In this document: piece after piece, positions 8,893 through 16,931 of the stretch
Layout of the letters: every line of letters starts with the position of its first letter
How positions within the stretch are numbered: the stretch's first letter is position 1
Assembly (NCBI GenBank): GCA_900316795.1
Contig: ONEF01000019.1
Span: 1-33,785 of the forward strand
Direction: 5' to 3'
Source: an uncultured Bacteroidales bacterium
GTDB taxonomy: Bacteria > Bacteroidota > Bacteroidia > Bacteroidales > UBA932
DNA length: 33,785 nt
The notes under the pieces: model-generated
What the model was told of the DNA's origin: nothing
What the model saw: only the letters and a program-made list of their open reading frames with translations
Databases searched by the model: none
Translations under genes and position numbers: made by a program

Positions 8893-9921
8893 ATGTTTTC
8901 AATATCTAGACAAGACAGTAAAGCAATCCAGGGATTAGCTTTTCTCCTGATGTTGTTCCTGCATTTATTCAACCGGATGCAGAATGTGGATTTGTGTACT
9001 ACATTTTTGAGTATTAAGGGAATACCGTTAATTCATATTCTTACTAAAGGGTGTGGACCGGTTCCTTTTTTTGTAGTTCTCAGCGGTTACGGTTTATATG
9101 TAGCAAAGTTTTCAATCGGAACTCGTTTGAAGCGTGCTCTTCGCCTTTATGTATTCTATTGGCTGACATTGATCTTGTTTGTGGGATTAGGGTCGTATCT
9201 GAACCCGGTGAAATACCCTGGTTCTGTAACCAAAGCTGTTTTAAATGCTTTAGGTTTTTACGACACGTATAATTCTGAGACTTGGTTTTTGCTTCCTTAT
9301 GTTTTGACAAGTCTTTTATTTGGGGTTTATCTGGAAATGATGAGGTATTTAGGAAAGAAATGGATTCTGCTGATTTCCTTGGTAATGACTATTGCCGCCC
9401 AGTATCTGATATCAAGAATAGGGGTTAACGGAATGCCTAGACTAGCTTACCAGTTGGTTTTGACGGCAGGTTTTATGATTCCTTTTGTTTTGGGGATGGT
9501 TTTATGTGATGTTTCGCAAAATGGAGTTTCTTCACCAAAATGGCAAAGTTTTTTTTCCAGAAGTTCCCTGCTCCTTTATAAATATAACTGGTTTATTTAT
9601 TTGTTCCTGTTGTTATTTTTTATCGCTGATGTTGTAATAAACAATTCTCTGTTCCATATTCTCTTTGCATTTGCCGTAATAATCCTGTTCCCTCATATCA
9701 AAAAGGGAAAAGTCGCCTTTGCCTTTCTTCAGGAGATTGGAAGAAAGTCTATGGTTATGTGGTTGATTCATACATATTTCTGTTATTATCTTTTCCACGA
9801 CTGGATTTATGGATTAAAGTATCCAATAGTTATCTATCTTGTTATGCTGATAATAACATACATAGCAAGTCTGCCGTTTTATCATGTCGGGGGGAAAATC
9901 GCTAAATGGTTGAGGATCTAA
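8893..9921 (+). CDS. Membrane acyltransferase, acyltransferase-3 family
   Basis: 342 residues from ATG 8893 (MFSISRQDSKAIQGLAF); a TTG at 8875 would add only six residues. About ten hydrophobic segments are visible. The first carries the family's conserved histidine in the pattern KAIQGLAFLLMLFLHLFNR, and GCGPVPFFVVLSGYGLY is the following conserved block. Such integral membrane enzymes O-acylate surface polysaccharides, lipids or peptidoglycan. The coding sequence is visibly richer in A and T than its neighbours, with many TTT, TTA and ATA codons, suggesting acquisition by transfer. It converges on the glycosyltransferase gene with 11 bp between stops. Confidence 0.8.
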   Translation: MFSISRQDSKAIQGLAFLLMLFLHLFNRMQNVDLCTTFLSIKGIPLIHILTKGCGPVPFFVVLSGYGLYVAKFSIGTRLKRALRLYVFYWLTLILFVGLGSYLNPVKYPGSVTKAVLNALGFYDTYNSETWFLLPYVLTSLLFGVYLEMMRYLGKKWILLISLVMTIAAQYLISRIGVNGMPRLAYQLVLTAGFMIPFVLGMVLCDVSQNGVSSPKWQSFFSRSSLLLYKYNWFIYLFLLLFFIADVVINNSLFHILFAFAVIILFPHIKKGKVAFAFLQEIGRKSMVMWLIHTYFCYYLFHDWIYGLKYPIVIYLVMLIITYIASLPFYHVGGKIAKWLRI

Positions 9922-9932
9922 AGAGATAGAAA

Positions 9933-10982
9933 TCAGATTCTGTCTTTGATCTTGTAGGAGTTCCTCTGCGATGAGTTGCGGCTGATAAGCTCTGCGATGA
10001 AGCCTGTCAAGAAGAGCATGGCTCCGAGGATGATTGCCAGCAGGGCCAGGTAGAATAGCGGCTGGTCCGTTACTGCTCTGAGTTTGATGTCCGTGAAGCC
10101 TTGGGCGGCAATCTGGCTGCTCATCATCGACTGGAGGACCAGTTTGCGGATGATTATCCACAGGGCGATGACGCCACCGGCCAGGAACATCAGCGTGCCC
10201 CACACTCCGAACAGGTGCATAGGCTTCTTGCCGAACTTCTGGAGGAACCACAGCGTCATCAGATCCAGATAGCCGTTGACGAAGCGGTTCATGCCGAATT
10301 TGCTTTTCCCGAACTTGCGCTTGTGGTGGGTGACTTCTTTCTCGCCGATTTTGCTGAAGCCGGCCTCTTTCGCCAAGAACGGGATGTAGCGGTGCATCTC
10401 TCCGTAAACTTCTATGTTCTTGACGACTTCGTTTTTGTATGCCTTGAGACCACAGTTCATGTCGTGTAGCTTGATTCCGGTCACGCGCCTTGCCGTGGCG
10501 TTGTATATCTTTGAAGGGATGTTCTTGGTAAAGGTGTTGTCGTATCTTTTCTTCTTCCAGCCGCTTACGAGGTCATATCCTTCTTCTTTGACCATACGGT
10601 AGAGTTCCGGCAGCTCCTTCGGGTCGTCCTGGAGGTCGGCGTCCATGGTGATGACGACATCTCCCCGGGCAGCCTCGAAGCCACAGTACAGGGCTGCGCT
10701 CTTGCCGTAGTTTCGGCGGAAGCAGATGCCGTGTATCTGACCGTTGGGACATTCTGATGCAGCGTTGGCAGATGAAGATGTCTGGCTTTCACTTGATGTT
10801 GAGGCCAAATGCTCCTTGGCCATTGCCTGGATTTCCTCCCAGCTGCCGTCCGTGGAGCCGTCGCTGACCATTATGATTTCATAGGAGAGGCTTGCGCCAT
10901 CAAGATTTTCCCTGATTCCTGATACAAGTTCTCTCAGCGATTCCTTTTCATTGAATATGGATACTACTACCGATATGTCCAT
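9933..10982 (-). CDS. Family 2 glycosyltransferase, DPM1/GtrB-like, with C-terminal membrane anchor
   Basis: 349 residues. A GT-A fold starts at residue 1 (MDISVVVSIFNEKESL), with the DGSTDGSWE block (41-49), RRNYGKSAAL, and the metal-binding MDADLQDDP (113-121). Two hydrophobic segments near the C-terminus (LFGVWGTLMFLAGGVIALWI and LFYLALLAIILGAMLFLTGF) match polyprenyl-phosphate sugar transferases, which charge undecaprenyl phosphate with a sugar at the inner membrane face. A Ser/Ala-rich insertion at residues 59-82 is not expected in this family. The DUF4199 gene lies 68 bp upstream on the same strand and is probably cotranscribed. Confidence 0.88.
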   Translation of the reverse strand: MDISVVVSIFNEKESLRELVSGIRENLDGASLSYEIIMVSDGSTDGSWEEIQAMAKEHLASTSSESQTSSSANAASECPNGQIHGICFRRNYGKSAALYCGFEAARGDVVITMDADLQDDPKELPELYRMVKEEGYDLVSGWKKKRYDNTFTKNIPSKIYNATARRVTGIKLHDMNCGLKAYKNEVVKNIEVYGEMHRYIPFLAKEAGFSKIGEKEVTHHKRKFGKSKFGMNRFVNGYLDLMTLWFLQKFGKKPMHLFGVWGTLMFLAGGVIALWIIIRKLVLQSMMSSQIAAQGFTDIKLRAVTDQPLFYLALLAIILGAMLFLTGFIAELISRNSSQRNSYKIKDRI

Positions 10983-11050
10983 ATGATTACGATTAGTGTT
11001 GTTTAAGCCCTCTCTGCGATTTGCTGTTTAAGTCAGCTCTGCCGGTCTGC

Positions 11051-11638
11051 TCAGTTGCTGAAGTTGTTGAAGTTGTTGAACTGGTGCGGTTCTATTTTGG
11101 TGCTGCTTGCAAGAATGGCAGAGAATATCAGCCCGTAGATGACTGCTGAAATCAGGGTGCCTATGACGGAAACCACTTCAAGGTTGTTGAAGATCAGTTC
11201 TATGGAACTAAGGTCTATTCCGCTTCCGGTATTCTCAAGTTGTGTCAAGTAAGCATCTTTCATGGCCTGGACGGAGTCCGGGTTGATCCATTTGAGGTTT
11301 ATGAAAGAATATACGGCCAGGACTATGCCTGAAAACAGGGAAGTCAAAAGACCGTAAGAGAATACGTTCCCGTAGGTGGTGAAGCCTTGTGCGGCTGCAT
11401 TCTTTGCAGAAAATGTTTTCATGGCCCACCACAGGAAAGTGATGGTGGCTCCCAGTTTGGCCAGTGTTATTATTATTCCAATGAAGGCGCCGCCCATGTT
11501 TTGCGGTATGAGGGATGCTATCAAGGAGAATATTATGCTGATTGCAGCCAACTTCAGGCCGTTGACCGCTGCGCTGTTCAGTTTGTTTACCGGCTGGGAT
11601 GTGCCGTTTTCTGACGTGATGTTCTGGTACTCTTCCAT
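11051..11638 (-). CDS. DUF4199-like membrane protein
   Basis: 195 residues from ATG 11638 (MEEYQNITSENGTSQP); a longer frame to 11674 adds a start unlike the family. Four hydrophobic segments are visible, including LKLAAISIIFSLIASLI, GIIITLAKLGATITFLWWAM and VIGTLISAVIYGLIFSAILA. The pattern matches DUF4199, a Bacteroidota family of unknown function commonly found beside a family 2 glycosyltransferase, as here. The C-terminus is a short repeat (FNNFNNFSN) encoded by tandem copies of a 9-base unit. Confidence 0.7.
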   Translation of the reverse strand: MEEYQNITSENGTSQPVNKLNSAAVNGLKLAAISIIFSLIASLIPQNMGGAFIGIIITLAKLGATITFLWWAMKTFSAKNAAAQGFTTYGNVFSYGLLTSLFSGIVLAVYSFINLKWINPDSVQAMKDAYLTQLENTGSGIDLSSIELIFNNLEVVSVIGTLISAVIYGLIFSAILASSTKIEPHQFNNFNNFSN

Positions 11639-11660
11639 GGTATTTGAGTGTTTTGTGCGG

Positions 11661-11668
11661 TAAAGATA
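11661..11668 (-). promoter_or_regulatory. Candidate -7 box (TATCTTTA) for the DUF4199-glycosyltransferase pair
   Basis: On the minus strand TATCTTTA (7 of 8 to TAnnTTTG) lies 22 bases before the ATG. It sits within the 17-base string GATTTGCATTATCTTTA (11661-11677), which recurs with one change before the polysaccharide deacetylase gene at 27733-27749. Confidence 0.35.
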
Positions 11669-11721
11669 ATGCAAATCGCGATAAAAATGAATCCGCCAGG
11701 TTTTTATATTGTTAAAATTTG

Positions 11722-11729
11722 TAGATTTG
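11722..11729 (+). promoter_or_regulatory. Candidate -7 box (TAGATTTG) for the thrS-infC operon
   Basis: TAGATTTG followed by C is an exact TAnnTTTG match, 62 bases before the thrS ATG. No clear TTTG is present about 20 bp upstream, so only the -7 part is supported. Confidence 0.35.
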
Positions 11730-11791
11730 CAGGCTGTTTAGGCCAAGTGCTATGTATTGCACTTGATTTAGTTAACTTAATTTTCATTACT

Positions 11792-13753
11792 ATGAGTATG
11801 ATAAAGATTACATTTCCTGACGGGGGTGTAAGAGAATTTGAAAAAGGCATTACGGGTTATCAGATTGCAGAGAGCATCAGTCCCCGTCTTGCGGCAGAGG
11901 TGTTGTCTGTCTCTGTTAACGGTCAGGTTCAAGACCTGAGATTTCCAATTGAAGAAGATGCGGCCATCCGCCTGCACAAGTGGGAAGATGAGGAAGGCAA
12001 GAAGGCTTTCTGGCATTCATCCTCACACCTTATGGCAGAGGCGCTTGAGGCCATCTATCCAGGCATAAAATTCGGTATAGGACCGGCCATCGACAACGGG
12101 TTCTACTACGATGTGGATCTTGGAGACAAGACTTTAGTTGAGGCTGACCTGAAGAAAATAGAAGACAAGATGCTGGAGCTTGCACGCACCGGTGAGAACT
12201 ATGTGCGCCGCGAGGTTCCAAAGGAAGAGGCTCTTGAGTTTTTCGGCAAGAAGGGGGATGAGTACAAGACTGAACTCATCGGTGAGCTTAAGGACGGTAC
12301 GATTTCTTTCTACACCAACGGTGGCTTCACCGATCTTTGCCGTGGCCCTCATATAATGAACACTTCCATAATCAAGGCCATAAAGCTTACCTCCATAGCC
12401 GGTGCATACTGGAGAGGTGACGAGAAGCGTAAGATGCTTACCCGTATATACGGCATTACATTCCCTAAGAAGAGTATGCTGGACGAGTATCTGAAACTTC
12501 TGGAAGAGGCCAAGAAGAGAGACCACCGCAAGTTGGGCAAAGACCTGGAACTGTTTGCCTTCAGCCAGAAGGTAGGCGCAGGCCTCCCGCTTTGGCTTCC
12601 AAGAGGCGCGGCCCTTAGGACCAGGCTTGAGAACTTCCTCAGGAAGGTTCAGAGCGACTACGGCTACCTCCCTGTAATCACTCCGCACATAGGACAGAAA
12701 GAGCTTTATGTGACTTCTGGCCACTGGGCAAAATACGGCAAAGATTCATTCCGTCCGATAACCACTCCTCAGGAGGGAGAAGAGTTTCTGCTCAAGCCGA
12801 TGAACTGCCCTCATCATTGCGAGATATACAAGACCAAACCGCGTTCCTACAAGGATCTTCCTCTCAGGTTCGCCGAGTTCGGTACCGTTTACCGCTATGA
12901 GCAGAGCGGCGAGCTGCACGGTCTGACAAGAGTCCGCGGTTTTACCCAGGACGACGCTCACCTGTTCGTTAGGCCGGACCAGCTGAAGGAGGAATTCTGC
13001 AAGGTTATAGACATTGTGCTCTATATATTCAAGACGCTGAAGTTTGACCAGTACACCGCTCAGGTTTCTCTCCGCGACAAAGTTGACCGCAGCAAGTATA
13101 TCGGCAGCGAGGAGAACTGGGAGAAAGCCGAGCAGGCAATCATCGAGTCTGCAGCCGAAAAGGGCCTCAAGACCAAGATTGAGTATGGCGAGGCTGCTTT
13201 CTACGGCCCTAAACTTGACTTTATGGTAAAGGATGCTTTGGGAAGACAGTGGCAGCTTGGAACCATCCAGGTGGACTACAACCTTCCTGAGAGGTTCGGG
13301 CTTGAATATACAGGAGCTGACAACCTCAAGCATCGTCCGATCATGATCCACAGGGCACCGTTCGGATCCCTGGAGAGATTTGTGGCAGTTCTTCTGGAAC
13401 ATACTGCCGGAAATCTTCCTCTTTGGCTTACTCCAGACCAGTGCGTGGTGCTTCCGGTCGGTGAAAAATATGTGGATTTTGCGAAAAAAGTTTGCAATTC
13501 ACTAAAAAATTGCGAAATTCGCGCCTCCATAGACGACCGCAACGAGACCATCGGAAAGAGAATCAGGGAAAATGAGCTCAAGAAGATGCCTTATCTGCTG
13601 GTTGTCGGAGAGAAGGAAATGGAGAGCGGTTGCGTAGCCGTGAGAAAGCAAGGCGGTGAAAACCTGGGTGTTATGAAGGTAGAGGATTTTGCTGCTTATA
13701 TTGAAGAAAGGATTAAGGAAGAACTGGGAGAACCGGTTAAACCTTCCGAATAA
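11792..13753 (+). CDS. thrS: Threonyl-tRNA synthetase
   Basis: 653 residues from ATG 11792 ([20 protein letters not shown]); a second ATG at 11798 is equally possible. The frame is open to 11648, but the extra residues are not family-like. Order of domains: TGS, editing domain with [11 protein letters not shown] and DLCRGPH zinc-like motifs, class II catalytic core with motif 2 ([18 protein letters not shown]), [12 protein letters not shown] and motif 3 ([17 protein letters not shown]), then the anticodon-binding domain ending KPSE. It charges tRNA-Thr and hydrolyses mischarged Ser-tRNA-Thr. It heads the classical thrS-infC-rpmI-rplT cluster; infC follows 32 bp downstream. Confidence 0.97.
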   Translation: MSMIKITFPDGGVREFEKGITGYQIAESISPRLAAEVLSVSVNGQVQDLRFPIEEDAAIRLHKWEDEEGKKAFWHSSSHLMAEALEAIYPGIKFGIGPAIDNGFYYDVDLGDKTLVEADLKKIEDKMLELARTGENYVRREVPKEEALEFFGKKGDEYKTELIGELKDGTISFYTNGGFTDLCRGPHIMNTSIIKAIKLTSIAGAYWRGDEKRKMLTRIYGITFPKKSMLDEYLKLLEEAKKRDHRKLGKDLELFAFSQKVGAGLPLWLPRGAALRTRLENFLRKVQSDYGYLPVITPHIGQKELYVTSGHWAKYGKDSFRPITTPQEGEEFLLKPMNCPHHCEIYKTKPRSYKDLPLRFAEFGTVYRYEQSGELHGLTRVRGFTQDDAHLFVRPDQLKEEFCKVIDIVLYIFKTLKFDQYTAQVSLRDKVDRSKYIGSEENWEKAEQAIIESAAEKGLKTKIEYGEAAFYGPKLDFMVKDALGRQWQLGTIQVDYNLPERFGLEYTGADNLKHRPIMIHRAPFGSLERFVAVLLEHTAGNLPLWLTPDQCVVLPVGEKYVDFAKKVCNSLKNCEIRASIDDRNETIGKRIRENELKKMPYLLVVGEKEMESGCVAVRKQGGENLGVMKVEDFAAYIEERIKEELGEPVKPSE

Positions 13754-13772
13754 ATAATGTTTAACTAAAAAT

Positions 13773-13778
13773 AGGAGG
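13773..13778 (+). promoter_or_regulatory. Perfect Shine-Dalgarno (AGGAGG) fixing the infC start
   Basis: AGGAGG at 13773-13778 is followed by seven bases and then ATC at 13786. Most genes in this window have no Shine-Dalgarno, as is usual in Bacteroidota, so this strong one is informative. It points to ATC as the initiation codon because the frame has a TAG at 13780-13782 and no ATG or GTG until 13966. Confidence 0.75.
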
Positions 13779-13785
13779 ATAGTTT

Positions 13786-14415
13786 ATCGCACCATTCAAA
13801 CCGCGTTCCGGTGGCTTCAGGCCTCAGGGAACCAACCAATCCAGACCTGCATCCACAGATGGGAAGCCAGGTCTGAAAGGGCAGAACAGATTCCGCAAGG
13901 AAGATGAAGGCCCGCGTTTCAACGAGCAGATCAGAGTACCCGAGGTAAGGGTAGTCGGAGATAATGTGCCTGAGCAGGGTATTTACCCTACAGCAAAGGC
14001 ATTGAAGATGGCCCAGGAATTGGAGCTTGATTTGGTTGAGATTGTACCTAATGCAACACCTCCTGTATGCAGGATAGTAGATTACCAGAAATATCTCTAT
14101 CAGCAGAAGAAAAAGGCCAAGGAGATGAAGGCCAATGCAGCCAAGACTGAAATCAAGGAACTGCGTTTTGGCCCACAGACCGATGAGCATGACTTCCAGT
14201 TTAAGTTAAACCACGCCAAGAACTTCCTCAAGGATGGCTGCAAGGTGAAGGCTTTCGTATATTTCAAAGGCCGTTCAATCTTGTTCTCGGAGCAAGGTGA
14301 AAAGCTTCTTCTGAGATTTGCAGTGGAACTTGAGGACTTTGGAAAGGCGGAGAAGATGCCACTTCTTGAAGGCAAGAGGATGAGCATGATAATTGCACCT
14401 ATTAAAAAAAAGTAA
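13786..14415 (+). CDS. infC: Translation initiation factor IF-3, non-canonical AUC start
   Basis: 209 residues if initiated at ATC 13786 (reads [15 protein letters not shown], with Met expected at position 1). IF-3 binds the 30S subunit and discriminates against wrong start codons and initiator mismatches. The N-terminal domain starts at [16 protein letters not shown] and contains [24 protein letters not shown]. The linker is Lys-rich. The C-terminal domain contains KEIRFGPQ-like [25 protein letters not shown] (split here only for naming) and ends [18 protein letters not shown] at 13966 would delete the first conserved strand ([11 protein letters not shown]) and is rejected. A basic Gly/Pro/Arg-rich extension of about 45 residues precedes the fold. 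E. coli infC uses AUU and is autoregulated through that codon, so the same logic probably applies. Confidence 0.93.
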   Translation: MAPFKPRSGGFRPQGTNQSRPASTDGKPGLKGQNRFRKEDEGPRFNEQIRVPEVRVVGDNVPEQGIYPTAKALKMAQELELDLVEIVPNATPPVCRIVDYQKYLYQQKKKAKEMKANAAKTEIKELRFGPQTDEHDFQFKLNHAKNFLKDGCKVKAFVYFKGRSILFSEQGEKLLLRFAVELEDFGKAEKMPLLEGKRMSMIIAPIKKK

Positions 14416-14419
14416 AGAT

Positions 14420-14614
14420 ATGCCAAAATTAAAGACCAAGTCCAGTGCCAAAAAGCGTTTTCAGCTTACTGGCTCGGGTAAAATTAAAAGGCGTCATGCC
14501 TATCACAGTCACATTCTGACAAAGAAGACAACCAAGCGCAAGAGAAATCTTGCTTACTCAGGTGTTATAGAAGGCAGTGACGAGAAGAGAGTAAAACAGC
14601 TTATACTCTCCTAG
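14420..14614 (+). CDS. rpmI: 50S ribosomal protein bL35
   Basis: 64 residues, [20 protein letters not shown] followed by [13 protein letters not shown]. This is the standard bL35 sequence: very basic, with the GSGKIKRR core. It begins 4 bases after the infC stop codon, so it is likely translationally coupled. The frame is open upstream to a TTG within infC, which is not used. Confidence 0.96.
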   Translation: MPKLKTKSSAKKRFQLTGSGKIKRRHAYHSHILTKKTTKRKRNLAYSGVIEGSDEKRVKQLILS

Positions 14615-14638
14615 TTAACTTATTTATTAACCGGATGT

Positions 14639-14674
14639 CCAGCAGAACAAGTCTCTTATGGAGAAGAGCGCTGG
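14639..14674 (+). promoter_or_regulatory. Possible structured leader between rpmI and rplT
   Basis: CCAGC (14639-14643) can pair with GCTGG (14670-14674), enclosing a second hairpin CTCTT (14653-14657) with AAGAG (14664-14668). It lies in the 79-bp gap just before rplT. In other bacteria bL20 represses this operon by binding an mRNA mimic of its rRNA site. Whether this structure serves that role is inference. Confidence 0.35.
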
Positions 14675-14693
14675 CTTCCAAAACAATTGAATT

Positions 14694-15038
14694 ATGCCAA
14701 GAAGTGTAAATTCTGTAGCGTCAAGAGCACGCCGCAAGAAAATTTTAAAGCAGACCAAAGGCAACTTCCACGCAAGGGCTAATGTCTATACAGTTGCCAA
14801 GAACACTCTGGAAAAGGGTTGGACTCATGCTTACAATGACCGTAAGGACAAAAAGAAGAATTACAGGGTTCTTTGGATCCAGAGAATCAATGCAGCTGTA
14901 AGAGCATACGGTCTCAATTACTCTCAGTTCATAGGCAAGCTTGCCAAGAACAACGTCAGCCTCAACCGCAAGGTTCTTGCTGACCTGGCCATGAACAATC
15001 CTCAGGCTTTTGAGAAGGTAGTAAAGTCTTTGGACTAA
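14694..15038 (+). CDS. rplT: 50S ribosomal protein bL20
   Basis: 114 residues. It starts [20 protein letters not shown] and contains the conserved [20 protein letters not shown] and [12 protein letters not shown] blocks. bL20 is an early 23S rRNA-binding assembly protein and, in several bacteria, the autogenous repressor of infC-rpmI-rplT. The length is usual. It follows rpmI after 79 bp and precedes lepB by 14 bp. Confidence 0.97.
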   Translation: MPRSVNSVASRARRKKILKQTKGNFHARANVYTVAKNTLEKGWTHAYNDRKDKKKNYRVLWIQRINAAVRAYGLNYSQFIGKLAKNNVSLNRKVLADLAMNNPQAFEKVVKSLD

Positions 15039-15052
15039 CAATATGGCAGTAG

Positions 15053-16399
15053 ATGAGATTCTGGCGGAACAAATGGTTTAAGTTTGCCCTTTGGGGAACG
15101 CTATACCTTTTGTGGGTCATTTGGCTCGGAAATTACTGGTGGCTTTTGGGCTTGCCGGTAATTTTCGATTTATATGTGACCAAGAAGGTTAAGTGGGCTT
15201 TCTGGAGGAGAAAGGAGAAGAAAGGCAACTTCACCGATACTCTTTTGGACTGGCTGGATGCCGGCATTTTTGCCGTAGTTGCGGCCATGGTCATAAAGAT
15301 ATTCTGGTTTGAGGCCTTTACCATACCTTCTCCTTCCATGGAAAAGAGTCTGCTCACCGGAGACTATCTTTTCGTGTCCAAGCTCGCTTACGGCCCTAAG
15401 GTTCCGCAGACGCCGGTTTCTGTTCCGCTTGTGCACAATACCATTTTCAACAAAGAATCTTACTCTACCGTCATACAGAACAAGTACAGAAGGCTTAAAG
15501 GTTTCGGAAAGGTAAAAAGGGATGATATAGTCGTGTTCTCCTTCCCGCACGGTGATACGGTTCTGAAGAAAGTTCCGCAGGCGGACTACTATCAGATGAT
15601 CCGTCTTGCCGGTGGAGACCGCCAGTCTGTCATAGACATGTATGGCCCGATGGTGGTCCGTCCGAAAGACAAGAAAGACAATTATGTAAAGAGATGCGTG
15701 GCCGTTGCCGGAGACACTCTCCAGGTGATTGACGGTGCGGTTTACGTTAACCGCAAGAAGGAGCCGGCCAGGCAGACTCTCCAGAGTTCTTATCTTGTCC
15801 AGACCAAAGGGGATCCTATAAACAGTGTAATACTCAGCGATATGGGGGTAAACTCCGATGAGTATTCATTTGACCCGTCCCTTCCTGGATATCCGGACTT
15901 GTCTCTTACGGCCCAGGAGGCTGAGAAAATCTCCAGACTGCCTATAGTTCTCAAGGTTACCGAGAACATAGACATCTATCCTCCTGATTATCCGGATTCA
16001 CCGCTGATGCTCTTTCCGTTTGACACTCTCAGACGGTGGACAAGAGACAACTACGGTCCTATCTGGATTCCTCAGAAGGGGGCTACCGTAGAGCTGAATG
16101 AAATGACACTCCCTCTTTACCGGAGGATAATTACCTCTTACGAGGATAATGTCCTGGAGGAGAAAGACGGAAAGATTTTCATTAACAACCAGGAGACAAA
16201 AACTTACACTTTCCGTCAGGATTATTACTGGATGATGGGAGATAATCGTCATAACTCCCTGGACTCCAGGTATTGGGGGTTTGTGCCAGAAGACCATATA
16301 GTGGGCGCTCCTTACGTGATCTGGTTCTCCAGAGGTAACGGTGGAGGTTTCCTTGGAATAAGATGGAACAGGATTTTTAAGTTCGTAAGGCACATTTAA
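15053..16399 (+). CDS. lepB: Signal peptidase I
   Basis: 448 residues, long for the family but normal for Bacteroidota. It has two hydrophobic N-terminal segments (FALWGTLYLLWVIWLGNYWW and the region before IFWFEAFTIPS). The catalytic serine is in IPSPSMEK (Ser95) and the catalytic lysine in YVKRCVAVAGD (Lys213). Box E is GDNRHNSLDSRYWGFVP. A large insertion between the serine and lysine boxes and another after it explain the length. It cleaves signal peptides of Sec-exported proteins at the outer face of the inner membrane, so it works downstream of SecA and FtsY encoded in the same window. An out-of-frame ATG at 15043 precedes the start by 10 bases. Confidence 0.96.
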   Translation: MRFWRNKWFKFALWGTLYLLWVIWLGNYWWLLGLPVIFDLYVTKKVKWAFWRRKEKKGNFTDTLLDWLDAGIFAVVAAMVIKIFWFEAFTIPSPSMEKSLLTGDYLFVSKLAYGPKVPQTPVSVPLVHNTIFNKESYSTVIQNKYRRLKGFGKVKRDDIVVFSFPHGDTVLKKVPQADYYQMIRLAGGDRQSVIDMYGPMVVRPKDKKDNYVKRCVAVAGDTLQVIDGAVYVNRKKEPARQTLQSSYLVQTKGDPINSVILSDMGVNSDEYSFDPSLPGYPDLSLTAQEAEKISRLPIVLKVTENIDIYPPDYPDSPLMLFPFDTLRRWTRDNYGPIWIPQKGATVELNEMTLPLYRRIITSYEDNVLEEKDGKIFINNQETKTYTFRQDYYWMMGDNRHNSLDSRYWGFVPEDHIVGAPYVIWFSRGNGGGFLGIRWNRIFKFVRHI

Positions 16400-16431
16400 T
16401 TTGGGATTTAGAAAAATATTTCTCATATTTG
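16400..16431 (+). promoter_or_regulatory. Promoter of the rpmB operon (TTTG-N20-CATATTTG)
   Basis: TTTG at 16400-16403 and CATATTTG at 16424-16431 are separated by 20 bp, the spacing expected for the Bacteroidota -33/-7 promoter. CATATTTG matches TAnnTTTG at 7 of 8 positions. It would start transcription near 16437, giving a leader of about 40 bases before rpmB. Confidence 0.65.
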
Positions 16432-16476
16432 CACCCCGATTTTGAAGAGAATATTAAAAATATAAAAGATACAGTT

Positions 16477-16719
16477 ATGGCAAGGGTTTGTCAAATTACA
16501 GGTAAAAAGAGAATGATTGGTAACAATGTATCTCACTCAAAGAGGCGCACAAAGCGTGAATTCGCCGTTAATCTGAGAGAGAAGAAGTTCTGGCTTGAGA
16601 GCGAGAAGAGATTCGTTACCCTTAAAGTTAGCGCTGCAGGTATGCGCAACATCAACAAGAATGGCCTCGAGGCTGAGCTCAAGAAGGCTATGGAAAATGG
16701 TTATATTGACATCGTTTAA
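16477..16719 (+). CDS. rpmB: 50S ribosomal protein bL28
   Basis: 80 residues starting MARVCQITGKKRMIGNNVSH, followed by SKRRTKREF and the conserved C-terminal block (VSAAGMRNINKNGLEAELKK). The frame extends upstream to 16429, but that extension overlaps the promoter. This is the first gene of an rpmB-rpmG-DUF4295 operon preceded by a good promoter and closed by a terminator at 17119-17152. Confidence 0.96.
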   Translation: MARVCQITGKKRMIGNNVSHSKRRTKREFAVNLREKKFWLESEKRFVTLKVSAAGMRNINKNGLEAELKKAMENGYIDIV

Positions 16720-16725
16720 GGAGGT
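16719..16725 (+). promoter_or_regulatory. Strong Shine-Dalgarno before rpmG
   Basis: AAGGAGG starts at the last base of the rpmB stop codon and lies 6 bases before the rpmG ATG at 16732. Together with infC it is one of only two clear Shine-Dalgarno sequences that I found ahead of genes here. Confidence 0.6.
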
Positions 16726-16731
16726 TAGGCT

Positions 16732-16914
16732 ATGGCAAAGAAAGAAAACAGAGTTCAGGTTATCCTCGAATGCACAGAGCAGAGAGAGAGCGGTGTTCCA
16801 GGCATGAGCCGTTACATCACCACCAAGAACAAGAAGAACACTAACCAGCGTTTGGAGCGTAAGAAATACAATCCTTACCTGAAGAGGGTTACGCTGCACA
16901 GAGAAGTAAAATAA
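16732..16914 (+). CDS. rpmG: 50S ribosomal protein bL33
   Basis: 60 residues, [20 protein letters not shown] followed by [21 protein letters not shown] (in part). The fold is a small zinc-ribbon-like protein of the large subunit. Only one cysteine (Cys14) remains, so the two CxxC pairs of the zinc-binding form are absent; this is the C-minus type, common in bacteria. It lies 12 bases after rpmB. Confidence 0.95.
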   Translation: MAKKENRVQVILECTEQRESGVPGMSRYITTKNKKNTNQRLERKKYNPYLKRVTLHREVK

Positions 16915-16931
16915 TTAAAACGTTTTAGAAT

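Noticed and set aside
15043..15081. 13-codon out-of-frame ATG ORF overlapping the lepB start, a possible regulatory uORF
   Set aside because: It is short, has no SD, and the arrangement can arise by chance; nothing else supports regulation.
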